Part shown: positions 44,235 through 53,681 of the stretch, piece by piece
Numbering within the stretch: the stretch's first letter is position 1
Layout: each line of letters begins with the position of its first letter
NCBI RefSeq assembly: GCF_001888185.1
Contig: NZ_CP016364.1
Span: forward strand, 682,001-746,000
Source of the DNA: Phaeobacter porticola
Lineage (GTDB): Bacteria; Pseudomonadota; Alphaproteobacteria; Rhodobacterales; Rhodobacteraceae
Direction of reading: 5' to 3'
Length of the DNA stretch: 64,000 nucleotides
Position numbers and translations under genes: made by a program
The notes under the pieces: model-generated
Told to the model about the DNA's origin: nothing
Database searches by the model: none
Seen by the model: the letters and a program-made list of their open reading frames with translations, nothing else

Positions 44235-45391
44235 CCGGAAATCGGCATATTCTGCGTGCGCTGACTGGCGCGCGTATTCTGACCCCTGTGGGGTGGGAGG
44301 ATGATTTTGCGCTGGTATTGCGCGGCGATCAGATCGCGGCGGTTCTGCCGATGGGCAAACTGCCCGAGGGGGTCGAGGTTACGGCACTTGATGGCGGGAT
44401 CCTGACAGCGGGGTTTGTCGACCTGCAGGTCAATGGTGGCGGCGGGGTCATGTTCAATGACGCCCCCGATCTGGAGCAATTGCAGGTCATTGCCGCAGCA
44501 CACGCAAGGATTGGTGCAACCTCGATCCTGCCAACGCTGATCACCGATACGCCGAATTTCGTTGCCCGCGCGATTGAGGCGACCGTCGAGGCGATTGCTG
44601 CTGGTGTTCCGGGCATCGCCGGGTTGCATCTGGAGGGGCCACATCTGGCGGTCTCCCGCAAGGGCGCACATGATGCGTCATTGATACGCCCGATGAGCGA
44701 GACCGATCTGGAGATGTTATGCGCAGCGGCCAGCCGGTTGCCGGTGCTGAAGGTGACCCTGGCCTGCGAAGCGGCGACCCCGGCGCAGATCCGGCAGTTG
44801 AGCGAGGCCGGCGTGCTGGTGTCGCTGGGCCATACTGATGCAAGTCATGCCGATTGCGTGGCGGCGGTTGCGGCGGGCGCGCGCTGCGTCACCCATCTGT
44901 TCAATGCCCAGAGCCAGCTCGGCAATCGCGAACCCGGTGTTGTCGGCGCAGCGCTTGATCTTGGCGGGTTGTCAGCGGGGTTGATCGCTGACGGTGTGCA
45001 CGTGCACCCAGCGTCGATACGGGCGGCACTGGCGGCAAAGACCGGACCGGGGCAGGTGTTTCTGGTTAGCGATTCCATGGCCACCGGAGGCTCCGACATT
45101 GACCGATTTACGCTGAATGGTCGCGAAATCCGCCGTGATAACAACCGTCTGACGCTGGCTGATGGCACCCTTGCGGGCGCCCATCTGAAGCTGGAAACGG
45201 CGGTGCAGATCCTGGTTGAGGGTTGTGATGTCCCGCTGGAGACGGCGCTGGAAATGGCCTCTACCCGGCCTGCAGACCTGATTGGGCGATCTGATCTGGG
45301 ACGTCTGCAACCCGGCGCGCGCGCTGACGTGCTGCATCTGAACAACGCGCTGGAGCTGCAGCAAGTCTGGCAGGGCGGGCTGGCGCTGTAG
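44231..45391 (+). CDS. nagA: N-acetylglucosamine-6-phosphate deacetylase
   Basis: This 386-aa amidohydrolase removes acetate from GlcNAc-6-P. Candidate metal ligands are E135 (HLEGPHLA), H201 (SLGHTDASH) and H222 (VTHLFNAQ). The catalytic Asp is D280 in LVSDSMATGG. Their spacing parallels E. coli NagA. Its product feeds the SIS deaminase encoded just upstream. It ends the kinase-regulator-deaminase-nagA operon, and no clear terminator was found. Confidence 0.95.
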   Translation: MTGNRHILRALTGARILTPVGWEDDFALVLRGDQIAAVLPMGKLPEGVEVTALDGGILTAGFVDLQVNGGGGVMFNDAPDLEQLQVIAAAHARIGATSILPTLITDTPNFVARAIEATVEAIAAGVPGIAGLHLEGPHLAVSRKGAHDASLIRPMSETDLEMLCAAASRLPVLKVTLACEAATPAQIRQLSEAGVLVSLGHTDASHADCVAAVAAGARCVTHLFNAQSQLGNREPGVVGAALDLGGLSAGLIADGVHVHPASIRAALAAKTGPGQVFLVSDSMATGGSDIDRFTLNGREIRRDNNRLTLADGTLAGAHLKLETAVQILVEGCDVPLETALEMASTRPADLIGRSDLGRLQPGARADVLHLNNALELQQVWQGGLAL

Positions 45392-45554
45392 TTGCTGTTG
45401 CGACGGTTCACGGGGAGAGAGCATCCACGGTGAAAACTTGCGCCAAATATGTTGTTAGGGCCGCAAGCTGTGTTGGTCTGCTTCGAGCCCTCAGCAGCAT
45501 TTTGAGTTTCGTAGTTTTCCTTGTAACGTGGGAATTTAGGCTATTGGGAGCGCG

Positions 45555-46361
45555 ATGATGGCTGACCCTTTTCAAGACGTGGATTCCGCTGGACCTGAAT
45601 TCGTCAAAATGTTCGCTGATGCGATGGACGTGCGTCAATCCGACCCCACAATGGAGAAAATTGTTGCGTCCTATTTGGACCGTCTACCTTTCGCCGCCGA
45701 CAGTCTAACCATCGAGGTCGGGGCTGGTGCCGGTGCGGTCACACGGCGCATCGCAACATTGGCACATCCGACGAAGGTCGTAGGGTACGAGCCGTCAAAG
45801 GGCTTTGTAAACGAAGCGATTGAACGATCAAGCGGCCATTCCAACTTATCATTCGTGGTTGCGGATGGGGCGTCGCTACCGATTAAAGATAAAACTGTTG
45901 ATGCAGTGGTCATGCACACTGTTTTGACGCACGTGACGCATCCAGAATCTCTTTTGGCTGAGGCATTTAGAGTGCTAAAGGCTGGCGGATCGCTTGTCAT
46001 ATGCGACGCGGATTTTTCAAAATCCACATTCAGTAGCATTCCAAATGACCCGCTAAATATTTGCGCCCAAGAATTTGTCCGCGAATTTGTCACTGACGCG
46101 TTCATCGTCGGAAAATTAAGGACCTTGATTGCAAACGCTGGCATGGAGATCGCCAGCTTTGATGTGACCAGCCGAGTCGTCACATCGCGCGAACAAATGC
46201 GACCATGGGTCGAAGTTACAACAAAGCAAATGGTTGAACGTGGTGACATTGGAAAAGACTTAGCGGATGCGCTAGTAGCAGAACATGATCGCCGTGCAGA
46301 ACTGGGTTCACTCTACGGATATCAAGCTTTCGCGACAGCAATTGCACGGAAGCCATACTAG
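45555..46361 (+). CDS. Class I SAM-dependent methyltransferase, atypical base composition
   Basis: This 268-aa methyltransferase has motif I TIEVGAGAGAVTRRIA near residue 52, VGYEPSKGFV, VVADGASLPIKDKTVDAVVMH and an EAFRVLKAGGSLVICD segment. It looks like a small-molecule methyltransferase of the UbiE/Methyltransf_11 type with unknown substrate. Its codon use (many AAA, ATT, AAT, TTT) and lower GC stand out against both flanks, as do the AT-richer spacers, so recent acquisition is plausible. Start is either of two adjacent ATGs. Confidence 0.85.
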   Translation: MMADPFQDVDSAGPEFVKMFADAMDVRQSDPTMEKIVASYLDRLPFAADSLTIEVGAGAGAVTRRIATLAHPTKVVGYEPSKGFVNEAIERSSGHSNLSFVVADGASLPIKDKTVDAVVMHTVLTHVTHPESLLAEAFRVLKAGGSLVICDADFSKSTFSSIPNDPLNICAQEFVREFVTDAFIVGKLRTLIANAGMEIASFDVTSRVVTSREQMRPWVEVTTKQMVERGDIGKDLADALVAEHDRRAELGSLYGYQAFATAIARKPY

Positions 46362-46544
46362 CTGAACCGGCGAACGGCAGCTTAGTCCCACATGGCTGAC
46401 CGAAATCTAATGTAAACCCCCTCATTATTTGATCAAATTATTTGCCCGCAGGGGAAGGGATAGGCTAAGTCTCTGTCAGAACACTCTGCCGTGCCTTGGC
46501 AGAGGGATGCCTCGCACATTGCGGGTGCACTGACAGGAGAGCCC

Positions 46545-47672
46545 ATGACACCGCTTGCAGGTCTGAAGGTGGTCGAGCTGGCCCGTATTCTCGCAGGGCC
46601 ATGGATTGGCCAGTCGCTTGCCGATCTGGGGGCGGAGGTCATCAAGGTCGAGAGCCCCGAGGGCGATGATACCCGTCGCTGGGGACCGCCCTTTATTGAG
46701 CGCGATGGTGACAAAACGGCGGCTTATTACTATGCGGCGAACCGGGGCAAATCCTGCGTCACTGCGGATTTTCGCACCGAGGATGGCAAGCAGACGGTGC
46801 TGGAGCTGATCCGGGGTGCCGACATTCTGATCGAGAATTTCAAAGTCGGTGGGCTGGCGAAATACGGGCTGGACTATGACAGTTTGAAAGCGGTCAATCC
46901 ACGTCTGATCTATTGTTCGGTCACCGGATTTGGGCAGGATGGCCCTTATGCGGCGCGGGCGGGCTATGATTTTCTGTTGCAGGGGATGTCCGGGCTGATG
47001 TCGATCACTGGCGCGCCGGAGGGCGAGCCGCAGAAGGTGGGCGTGGCGATCACCGATATTGTCACCGGGCTTTATGGCACTATCGGCATTCTGGCAGCGG
47101 TGGAACAGCGCCACAGCACCGGGCGCGGCCAGCACATCGACATGTCGCTCTTGGACTGTGCCACGGCTGTGCTGGCCAATCAGAACATGAACTATCTGGC
47201 CACCGGCACCAGCCCGACCCGGATGGGCAATGAGCATCCCAATATTGCGCCTTATCAGGTGATGGCGGTGCGTGACGGCCATGTGATCCTTGCCGTGGGC
47301 AATGACGGTCAGTTTGCGCGGCTTTGCGCGGTGCTGAATATGGCGGGGCTGGCGGATGATCCGCGATTTGCCTCTAATCAGCTACGGGTGGCCAACCGGG
47401 GCGATCTGACGCCGATGCTGGCGGCGGCGCTGGCGCAATGGGGGCAGGCGGATCTGTTGGCGGCGCTGGAGGCCGCAACTGTGCCTGCAGGGCCGATCAA
47501 CACCATCGGGCAGGCGTTTGACGATCCGCAGATCAAGCACCGCCAGATGCAGATCGCACCGGAAGATGTGCCCGGTGTGCGGGGCCCTTGGGTGTTTTCC
47601 GATGCGGAGCTGGCCTTGGAGAAAACCGCACCGATCCTGCCGGTGGCGCAGGATATGTCGCAGGGAGACTAG
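46545..47672 (+). CDS. CaiB/BaiF family (class III) CoA-transferase
   Basis: This 375-aa enzyme moves CoA between carboxylic acids. It begins with the family motif GLKVVELARILAGPWIGQSL and has the likely catalytic aspartate D171 in VGVAITDIVTG, with RGQHIDMSLLD after it. The ATG at 46545 follows AGGAGA. The substrate is not evident. The hydrolase gene follows 72 bp downstream and may be co-transcribed. Confidence 0.92.
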   Translation: MTPLAGLKVVELARILAGPWIGQSLADLGAEVIKVESPEGDDTRRWGPPFIERDGDKTAAYYYAANRGKSCVTADFRTEDGKQTVLELIRGADILIENFKVGGLAKYGLDYDSLKAVNPRLIYCSVTGFGQDGPYAARAGYDFLLQGMSGLMSITGAPEGEPQKVGVAITDIVTGLYGTIGILAAVEQRHSTGRGQHIDMSLLDCATAVLANQNMNYLATGTSPTRMGNEHPNIAPYQVMAVRDGHVILAVGNDGQFARLCAVLNMAGLADDPRFASNQLRVANRGDLTPMLAAALAQWGQADLLAALEAATVPAGPINTIGQAFDDPQIKHRQMQIAPEDVPGVRGPWVFSDAELALEKTAPILPVAQDMSQGD

Positions 47673-47744
47673 ACCTCCGGATCGCCGACCGATTGGGTGG
47701 GCGGCAACAGCTTGAGATTGAACCAGACAGGAAGAGGGCGCGCC

Positions 47745-49733
47745 ATGGCGATGGAGATCACTGGAGTTGAACATCTGTGGATCCCGCTGCCAGATGGGCG
47801 TCGGCTGGCGGCGCGGATGTGGCGGCCAGCGGCAGAGGGGCGTTATCCTGCGATCCTGGAATATCTGCCCTATCGCAAACGCGACGGTACGGCGCCGCGT
47901 GATGCCACCACACATCCGGTTTTTGCGGCTGAGGGCTATGTCTGTCTGCGGGTGGATATTGCCGGCACGGGCGACAGTGAGGGGCTGTTTGACGATGAGT
48001 ATTCCGAACAGGAGCTGAGCGACGGCGAGGCGGTGCTGGCCTGGCTTGCGGCGCAGGCCTATTGCGACGGAAATATCGGCATGATCGGGATTTCCTGGGG
48101 CGGCTTCAACGGTTTGCAGTTGGCCGCACGTCAGCCAGAGGCGTTGAAGGCGGTGGTCAGCGTGGCCTCAACCGTGGATCGTTATGCCGATGATATCCAT
48201 TTTATGGGGGGCTGCCTGCTCAGCGATAATGCCAATTGGGCGTCGCAAATGTTGGCCTATCAAACCCGCCCGCTGGATCCCGAGCTGCGCCCGGATTGGC
48301 GCGAGGCCTGGGTGGAGCGGATCGAGACGCTGCCGTTTATGGCCGCGGATTGGCTGTCCCATGCGCAGCGTGATGATTTCTGGAAACACGGGTCGGTCTG
48401 CGAGGATTGGTCTGCGATCACGGCGCCGGTGCTGGCGATCACCGGCTGGGCCGATGCCTATGTGAACGCGCCGCCTGCCTTGGCGGCCAATATGCAGGCC
48501 CCGGCGAAGGCACTGATCGGCCCCTGGGAGCATCGTTATGCGCATATTTCCAAGCTGGAGGCGCATGATTTCCACGGTGAGGTGCTGCGCTGGTTTGATC
48601 GCTGGCTGAAGGGCGCAGACAGTGGGGCAGAGGCTCTGCCGGATTATCGCACCTACATGCAGGAGCATTTCAACCCGACCAAGGAAAACAAACCCCGGCA
48701 GGGGCGCTGGATTGCTGAGACCGCATGGCCCTCCCCAAATGTGCAGGAGGTGACGCATCATCTTGGGCCGCAGGGCAATTTGCAGACTGTCCCGGAGGAT
48801 GGAGAGGCTGTGGTGTCTAACCCGGCAACCCTTGGTGCCGCCGGGGGTTATTTTTGCGCGGGCATGCGGATTGACAATGAGCTGCCGGGTGATCAGGCGA
48901 GCGATGATGCGCTGTCGGCCTGTTTCGATACGGCACCGCTGGACATCCCGCTGGAGCTGTTGGGGCGGGCGCGGGTGCGGCTGGCGTTCTCTGTCGACAA
49001 ACCTGTGGCGCAAGTGATGGCGCGGCTGTGTGACGTGGCCCCGAATGGCGTGTCGCAGCGCATTACTTACCGTGGGCGGAACCTCTGCCATGATGAGAGC
49101 CATGAACGTGCCGAGGCGCTGGTGCCGGGCAAGCGGTATGAGGTGGAGTTTGCCCTCAATGAATGTGCGCATCACCTGCGGGCAGGGCATAAGCTGCGGC
49201 TGGCGCTGTCGACGTCTTACTGGCCGATTGTCTGGCCCAGCCCGGAACCTGTGGCGCTGACCCTGCATCTGGAGGGATGTGCGCTGATCCTGCCGGAACG
49301 TTTGGTCGCTGAGGAGGTCGAAGCGCAGGCGCCAAGCGCCGCGCGGGATTATCCGACCTATCAGGCAGAGGTCACCCGCGCCCCATCCGGCACATCCAAC
49401 ACCTATGAAGAGGCCGACGGCACGCAGGTGCTGGAGACCTTTGATGACTATGGATCGGCCATTGATCCAGTACACGGGATGGAGGTCGGCAGCCATGTCG
49501 CCATGCGCTATGCGGTGCATCCTGATGATCCGGCCAGCGCCACCTTTGCCAGCCAGTGGCGGTTTACATTCGCGCGCGGTGACTGGCAGGTGCAGGTCGA
49601 TACCGACAATGAGATGCGCGGTGATCGGGAGGATTTCCACCTCTGGCGCAGGGTTGTGGCCACTGAAGGTGCCGGGCAGACTGAGGTCTGCGTTAAGGAA
49701 TGGACGCGAAGCCTGCCGCGCGATTGTTTGTGA
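47745..49733 (+). CDS. CocE/NonD-family alpha/beta hydrolase
   Basis: This 662-aa hydrolase has an alpha/beta-hydrolase domain with S117 in GISWGG, D237 in GWADAYV and H263 in GPWEHRY as the probable catalytic triad. A C-terminal jelly-roll domain of the X-Pro peptidase/cocaine esterase type follows. Such enzymes cleave esters or acyl peptides. No signal peptide is seen, so it is probably cytoplasmic. Two starts (47745 and 47751) are possible. It follows the CoA-transferase gene, and a joint role in using an esterified acid is speculative. Confidence 0.9.
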   Translation: MAMEITGVEHLWIPLPDGRRLAARMWRPAAEGRYPAILEYLPYRKRDGTAPRDATTHPVFAAEGYVCLRVDIAGTGDSEGLFDDEYSEQELSDGEAVLAWLAAQAYCDGNIGMIGISWGGFNGLQLAARQPEALKAVVSVASTVDRYADDIHFMGGCLLSDNANWASQMLAYQTRPLDPELRPDWREAWVERIETLPFMAADWLSHAQRDDFWKHGSVCEDWSAITAPVLAITGWADAYVNAPPALAANMQAPAKALIGPWEHRYAHISKLEAHDFHGEVLRWFDRWLKGADSGAEALPDYRTYMQEHFNPTKENKPRQGRWIAETAWPSPNVQEVTHHLGPQGNLQTVPEDGEAVVSNPATLGAAGGYFCAGMRIDNELPGDQASDDALSACFDTAPLDIPLELLGRARVRLAFSVDKPVAQVMARLCDVAPNGVSQRITYRGRNLCHDESHERAEALVPGKRYEVEFALNECAHHLRAGHKLRLALSTSYWPIVWPSPEPVALTLHLEGCALILPERLVAEEVEAQAPSAARDYPTYQAEVTRAPSGTSNTYEEADGTQVLETFDDYGSAIDPVHGMEVGSHVAMRYAVHPDDPASATFASQWRFTFARGDWQVQVDTDNEMRGDREDFHLWRRVVATEGAGQTEVCVKEWTRSLPRDCL

Positions 49734-49944
49734 TTTCGCATCAAATCCTGTTAAAAATCGCTGTTTTTCCCCGGATTGACCCCCAGTTCGCCACGGTTTG
49801 GCCACGTTCTGTGACCAAAAACGGAACTGCGCGTTAACCATTTCGGGTGAGAATACCCCCCTTGAGATGTTTTCATCGCGCTGGAATGCCGGGCGGATGG
49901 TCCCCCGGTTGTGAGCAGACGATAAACAGAATTGGGGCGAGAAG

Positions 49945-50949
49945 GTGCATCTATCCGTTGTTGTACCCTGCTATAATGAGGAAGAGTCCATTCCCCTGTT
50001 GGTGGATCGGTTGGTGCAGGCAATCGAACCCTGGGCGAAGCGGGCCGAGATCATTCTGGTCGATGATGGCTCCAGCGATGAAACCTGGGCCGCGATGGAG
50101 GCCGCGCATAGGCGGCATCCGGTGGTACGGGGCATTCGCCTGTCGGCCAACCGTGGCCATCAGGTGGCGCTGACCGCAGGTCTGGAGGCCGCGACAGGCG
50201 CGCGGATCTTCATGCTGGATGCTGACCTTCAGGATCCGCCAGAAATTCTGCCCGACATGATGATGATGATGGATCGCGGCTATGACGTGGTTTATGGTCG
50301 CCGCGCCGAACGTCAGGGCGAAACCCTGTTCAAGAAGGCGACGGCCTATCTGTTTTATCGCTTTCTCAATACGCTGTCCGATGTGGATATCCCCAAGGAT
50401 ACTGGTGATTTCCGTCTGGTGAGCCGTCGCTCGCTGGATGCGGTGCTGAAGATGCCTGAACGGGCACGGTTCATCCGTGGTATGTTCGCCTGGGCCGGAT
50501 TCCACCAGATCGGATTGGAGTATGTCCGCGAGGCACGCGTGGCGGGCGAGACGAAATATCCTTTCAAGGCGATGCTGCGCTTTGCCACCGATGCGCTGAC
50601 CGGGTTCTCGACCAAACCGTTGAAAATGGCTACGCGGCTGGCGTTCTTCAGCTTGCTGGTGACCGTGCTGATGGCGATCTATGTCTTTGGCTCGCTGATC
50701 CTATTCAACACGGTTGCAGGTTGGGCTTCGGTTCTGTTGGCGATCTCTTTCTTCTCGGCGATCCAGCTGCTGACGCTGGGGATCCTCGGCGAATATGTCG
50801 GACGGCTTTATATGGAGAGCAAACAGCGGCCGCTTTACTTCCTGTCACAGGAGACCGGGCATCCTGCCGCCCATGCCATTGATTTCACCAGTGAAAGCCG
50901 ACCGATCACAACAACGCCCAAGGCTCCCGTCCAAAAAGAAGCGTCATGA
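49945..50949 (+). CDS. GtrB/ArnC-type polyprenyl-phosphate glycosyltransferase (GT2)
   Basis: This 334-aa GT2 enzyme has VVVPCYNEEESIPLLV, ILVDDGSSDETW and LDADLQDPPEIL (DxD metal site). Two C-terminal membrane spans (about residues 232-252 and 262-290) follow. The family loads a sugar onto undecaprenyl phosphate on the inner face of the membrane. The GTG at 49945 is the start, with GGGGCGAG upstream. It overlaps the gtrA-like gene by 4 bp, recalling gtr cassettes that modify O-antigen. Confidence 0.9.
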   Translation: MHLSVVVPCYNEEESIPLLVDRLVQAIEPWAKRAEIILVDDGSSDETWAAMEAAHRRHPVVRGIRLSANRGHQVALTAGLEAATGARIFMLDADLQDPPEILPDMMMMMDRGYDVVYGRRAERQGETLFKKATAYLFYRFLNTLSDVDIPKDTGDFRLVSRRSLDAVLKMPERARFIRGMFAWAGFHQIGLEYVREARVAGETKYPFKAMLRFATDALTGFSTKPLKMATRLAFFSLLVTVLMAIYVFGSLILFNTVAGWASVLLAISFFSAIQLLTLGILGEYVGRLYMESKQRPLYFLSQETGHPAAHAIDFTSESRPITTTPKAPVQKEAS

Positions 50950-51347
50950 TCCGCGCCGTCGTTCAGAAGGACCTCGGCCAGTTGATCCGCTTTGCCATTG
51001 TGGGTGTCTCGGTTGCGGCGATTTATGTCCTGCTGTTTCTGGCATTCTTGCAGATCGGACTAGCAACATGGCTGGCTAACGCACTGGCCTTTGGTCTGGC
51101 GGTATTGGCGCAATACGTCGGGCAGACGGTCTGGACCTTTCGCCAGAAATTGGCCCGACAGGATCAGGCGATGCGATTTGGCTGCACGGTTGGGCTTGGG
51201 TTTGTCACCTCAGCGCTGGTGACCGGGATAATCGGGCCGATGCTGGGGTGGTCTGACTGGATGGCGGCCACCATCGCGGCCCTGCTGCTGCCGGTGCAGA
51301 ATTATGTATTTTTCAAAATTTGGGTCTACGCCGAACGCGGCGCGTAA
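50946..51347 (+). CDS. GtrA-family membrane protein (putative polyprenyl-sugar flippase)
   Basis: This 133-aa protein has four predicted spans and the GtrA-typical start LIRFAIVGVSVAAIYVLL and later QYVGQTVWTF. GtrA proteins are thought to flip the lipid-linked sugar made by GtrB to the periplasm. It is coupled to the GT2 gene upstream, and the methyltransferase gene follows 16 bp after its stop. Confidence 0.9.
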   Translation: MIRAVVQKDLGQLIRFAIVGVSVAAIYVLLFLAFLQIGLATWLANALAFGLAVLAQYVGQTVWTFRQKLARQDQAMRFGCTVGLGFVTSALVTGIIGPMLGWSDWMAATIAALLLPVQNYVFFKIWVYAERGA

Positions 51348-51363
51348 ACAGGAGCAGACAGTC

Positions 51364-52149
51364 ATGTCACATGTCTATTCAAACGAGTTCTATGACTATA
51401 TCGACACCGGTGCGCGCAGTTCCGCGCAGGCCCTGATTGAGGTTGTACAGCCGTGGCTTGACGCACAAAGCGTGCTGGATCTGGGCAGTGGGCGCGGCGT
51501 CTGGCTCAGCGAATGGGCCAAGGCGGGGGTCGGTGATATCGCCGGTGTGGACGGCGACTATGTTGATCGCAGCCGCCTTGCCATTCCCGCCTCGCAATAC
51601 CATGCCGCTGATCTGACACAGGATTTCGATCTTGGCCGTCGTTTTGATGTGGCCCAAAGCCTGGAGGTCGGAGAGCATTTGCCGAAACCAGCCTCAGCCA
51701 AACTGGTAGCGGGGCTGACCCGTCACGCAGATCGTGTGTTGTTTTCCGCGGCGGTACCAGGGCAGGGCGGAGAGTTTCACATCAATGAGCAACCGCTGTC
51801 ATTCTGGCAGGACCTATTTTCAGCACAGGGCTATCGCGCCTTCGACTGCGTGCGTCCGGCATTGAAGACGGCAGAGGGTGTCGAACCCTGGTATCGCTAT
51901 AACACGGTTTTATACGTGAACGCGGCGGGGCGAGCCGGTCTGCCGGATGAGGTGCTGAAGACCGAGATCGCTGCGGGCCAGCCTGTGCCGCTTGCGGGAA
52001 GTCTGAGCTGGCGGTTGCGCCGGGGTGTCGTCTCGTTGATGCCACGTCCGATGGTGACAAAGATTGCCCAGGCCCGTGCTGCTGTGATCGCACGTCAGGC
52101 GCGCACAGCGGACGCGGCGAATGCCGCGATGACCCAGGGCTTGAAGTGA
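51364..52149 (+). CDS. Class I SAM-dependent methyltransferase in the gtr-like cassette
   Basis: This 261-aa protein has SAM motif I VLDLGSGRGVWLSEWAKAG near residue 37, DGDYVDRSRL and DVAQSLEVGEHLP. It resembles methyltransferases found in polysaccharide loci. The ATG at 51364 starts the conserved region; an upstream frame overlaps gtrA. Its stop overlaps the start of the membrane protein gene. A role in methylating the sugar being transferred is likely from position only. Confidence 0.87.
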   Translation: MSHVYSNEFYDYIDTGARSSAQALIEVVQPWLDAQSVLDLGSGRGVWLSEWAKAGVGDIAGVDGDYVDRSRLAIPASQYHAADLTQDFDLGRRFDVAQSLEVGEHLPKPASAKLVAGLTRHADRVLFSAAVPGQGGEFHINEQPLSFWQDLFSAQGYRAFDCVRPALKTAEGVEPWYRYNTVLYVNAAGRAGLPDEVLKTEIAAGQPVPLAGSLSWRLRRGVVSLMPRPMVTKIAQARAAVIARQARTADAANAAMTQGLK

Positions 52150-53609
52150 TGACAATGACATTTGACAGCCCGGCGATGGCGCTCCGGCGTGGGCCGTGGC
52201 CGTTGCTGGCGACCATCGCTGTGGCTTTTGCCGGGTTGTTGATTGCAGCGGCGTTTCAACTGCCGGATCCGCTGATCCGTCACGATGACTATCCGGCGCT
52301 GTTTGGCGATGCCGAGACCTACTATGTTAAAACCCTGACCGAGGGGCGTTGGGTCAACTACCTGTGGCACCTGCGCGAGGTTCTGCTGCCAAGCTGGGGC
52401 AACTACCTGATCTACAATGCGCTTTGGGCGGTGGTTCTGGGATGCCTTGCGCATAATGCGCTAGGGAGCGGGGCGGCGCTATGGCGCAAGGGTGCGGTGG
52501 CGCTGATTGCCGGGCTGTCTGCGCCGGCGCTGTTGATTTCACTGTGGTTCAATACGTTGATCCCCGGCATGGCGATCCTTGCCATCTATGCACTGGCGAC
52601 CACGCAGCTGTCAGATCGGGCCTGTCGCTGGTTGCTGGTGCCCTTTGTGCCGCTGGCGCTGACTGCCTATACCACCTACCCGTTTTTCCTGCTGGCCCTC
52701 TGTCTGACCCGCGCCGATACCGAACGCTCGGCCAAGGATCTGGCGGCGTTGCTGGGATTGTTCATCCTGTGCTTCGCGTTGGCGATGGCATCGATTTATA
52801 CGCTGAACTATCTGTTCCACGGTGTCTTTGGCATCCCGATGGCCGAATGGCGGATGCCGAACCCGGCCCATGATCTGGTGTCAGTAATGGATAATATCGG
52901 CCTGATCGGGAGTTTTCTGACCAGCTCTGCGTCGCTGGTGTCGTTCCACTTCCTGCCGCTGACCCTGTTCCAGCTGGCGCTGTTCGGCTGGGCTGTTTGG
53001 GTGGTTGGGAAATCCGACCCCTGGCGCGCAATCTATCCGCTGGCGGGCATCTGCCTTGGGATGGGGTTGATTTTTGTACAGACGGTCAAGACCGGCATCA
53101 CCCTGCCGCCGCGTGTCTCCGGGTTTGTCTGGCTCTACTATGCGGTGCTCCTGGGTCTCATGTCGCAGGAGCTGGCAGCGCGCGGCGCGGGTTGGGACCG
53201 CATCGGGCGCAATCTTCTGGCCTTTGTCGCGCTGATCTATCTGGCGTTCAATGTGCTGCAACATCGCGACGTGACGGCCTGGCAGACGGACAGTCGCAAG
53301 ATGGTGGCGCAGATCACGCCAGCGGATGGCCCGATCTATGTCAGTGGTACATATCTGTCGCTGCCGTCGGGGGAGAAGTCCGGCCTGCAGCATGATCTGT
53401 CGGTGGCCTTCCGTCTGACGCAGCTGACCGGGCGGGATGTGGTGATCTGCGCGATGACACCAGAGGCCTGCGCGCATCTGCCAGAAGATGTGCAAACGGG
53501 CGCCAGCGGTGCGCAATATGAGGTGCGCAATCTGGACGTGGGCAGCGTGATCATGCTGTCATCCACCCCAATCCGCGAGGCGGCACATAACATTCCCGAT
53601 GGGGGATGA
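52146..53609 (+). CDS. Polytopic membrane protein, GtrC-like glycosyltransferase candidate
   Basis: This 487-aa protein has about ten hydrophobic spans up to residue 375 and a hydrophilic C-terminal domain of about 110 residues. The segment HDDYPALFGDAETYY near residue 45 lies in the first periplasmic loop, where acidic pairs of GtrC/GT-C enzymes occur. In gtr cassettes the third protein moves the flipped sugar onto the glycan in the periplasm. The start is uncertain among GTG 52146, ATG 52149 and ATG 52155. A terminator follows. Confidence 0.72.
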   Translation: MMTMTFDSPAMALRRGPWPLLATIAVAFAGLLIAAAFQLPDPLIRHDDYPALFGDAETYYVKTLTEGRWVNYLWHLREVLLPSWGNYLIYNALWAVVLGCLAHNALGSGAALWRKGAVALIAGLSAPALLISLWFNTLIPGMAILAIYALATTQLSDRACRWLLVPFVPLALTAYTTYPFFLLALCLTRADTERSAKDLAALLGLFILCFALAMASIYTLNYLFHGVFGIPMAEWRMPNPAHDLVSVMDNIGLIGSFLTSSASLVSFHFLPLTLFQLALFGWAVWVVGKSDPWRAIYPLAGICLGMGLIFVQTVKTGITLPPRVSGFVWLYYAVLLGLMSQELAARGAGWDRIGRNLLAFVALIYLAFNVLQHRDVTAWQTDSRKMVAQITPADGPIYVSGTYLSLPSGEKSGLQHDLSVAFRLTQLTGRDVVICAMTPEACAHLPEDVQTGASGAQYEVRNLDVGSVIMLSSTPIREAAHNIPDGG

Positions 53610-53631
53610 GCAGATACATCAGGTGAAACAA

Positions 53632-53657
53632 AAACGGGGGCCTCAGCGCCCCCGTTT
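53632..53657. terminator. Bidirectional terminator between the gtr-like operon and nadC
   Basis: AAACGGGGGC and GCCCCCGTTT form a perfect 10-bp stem around 6 bases, with A and T runs at the ends. It lies between two converging operons. Confidence 0.85.
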
Positions 53658-53681
53658 GCGCGTCAGATCCGGTGTGTCGGC

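Noticed and set aside
48168-49841. A 557-codon minus-strand open frame opposite the CocE-type hydrolase
   Set aside because: Antisense shadow of a gene with a clear catalytic triad; no family features of its own.
49945-53609. A serotype-converting prophage as the source of the gtr-like genes
   Set aside because: No integrase, attachment site or phage structural gene is near, and base composition matches the chromosome.
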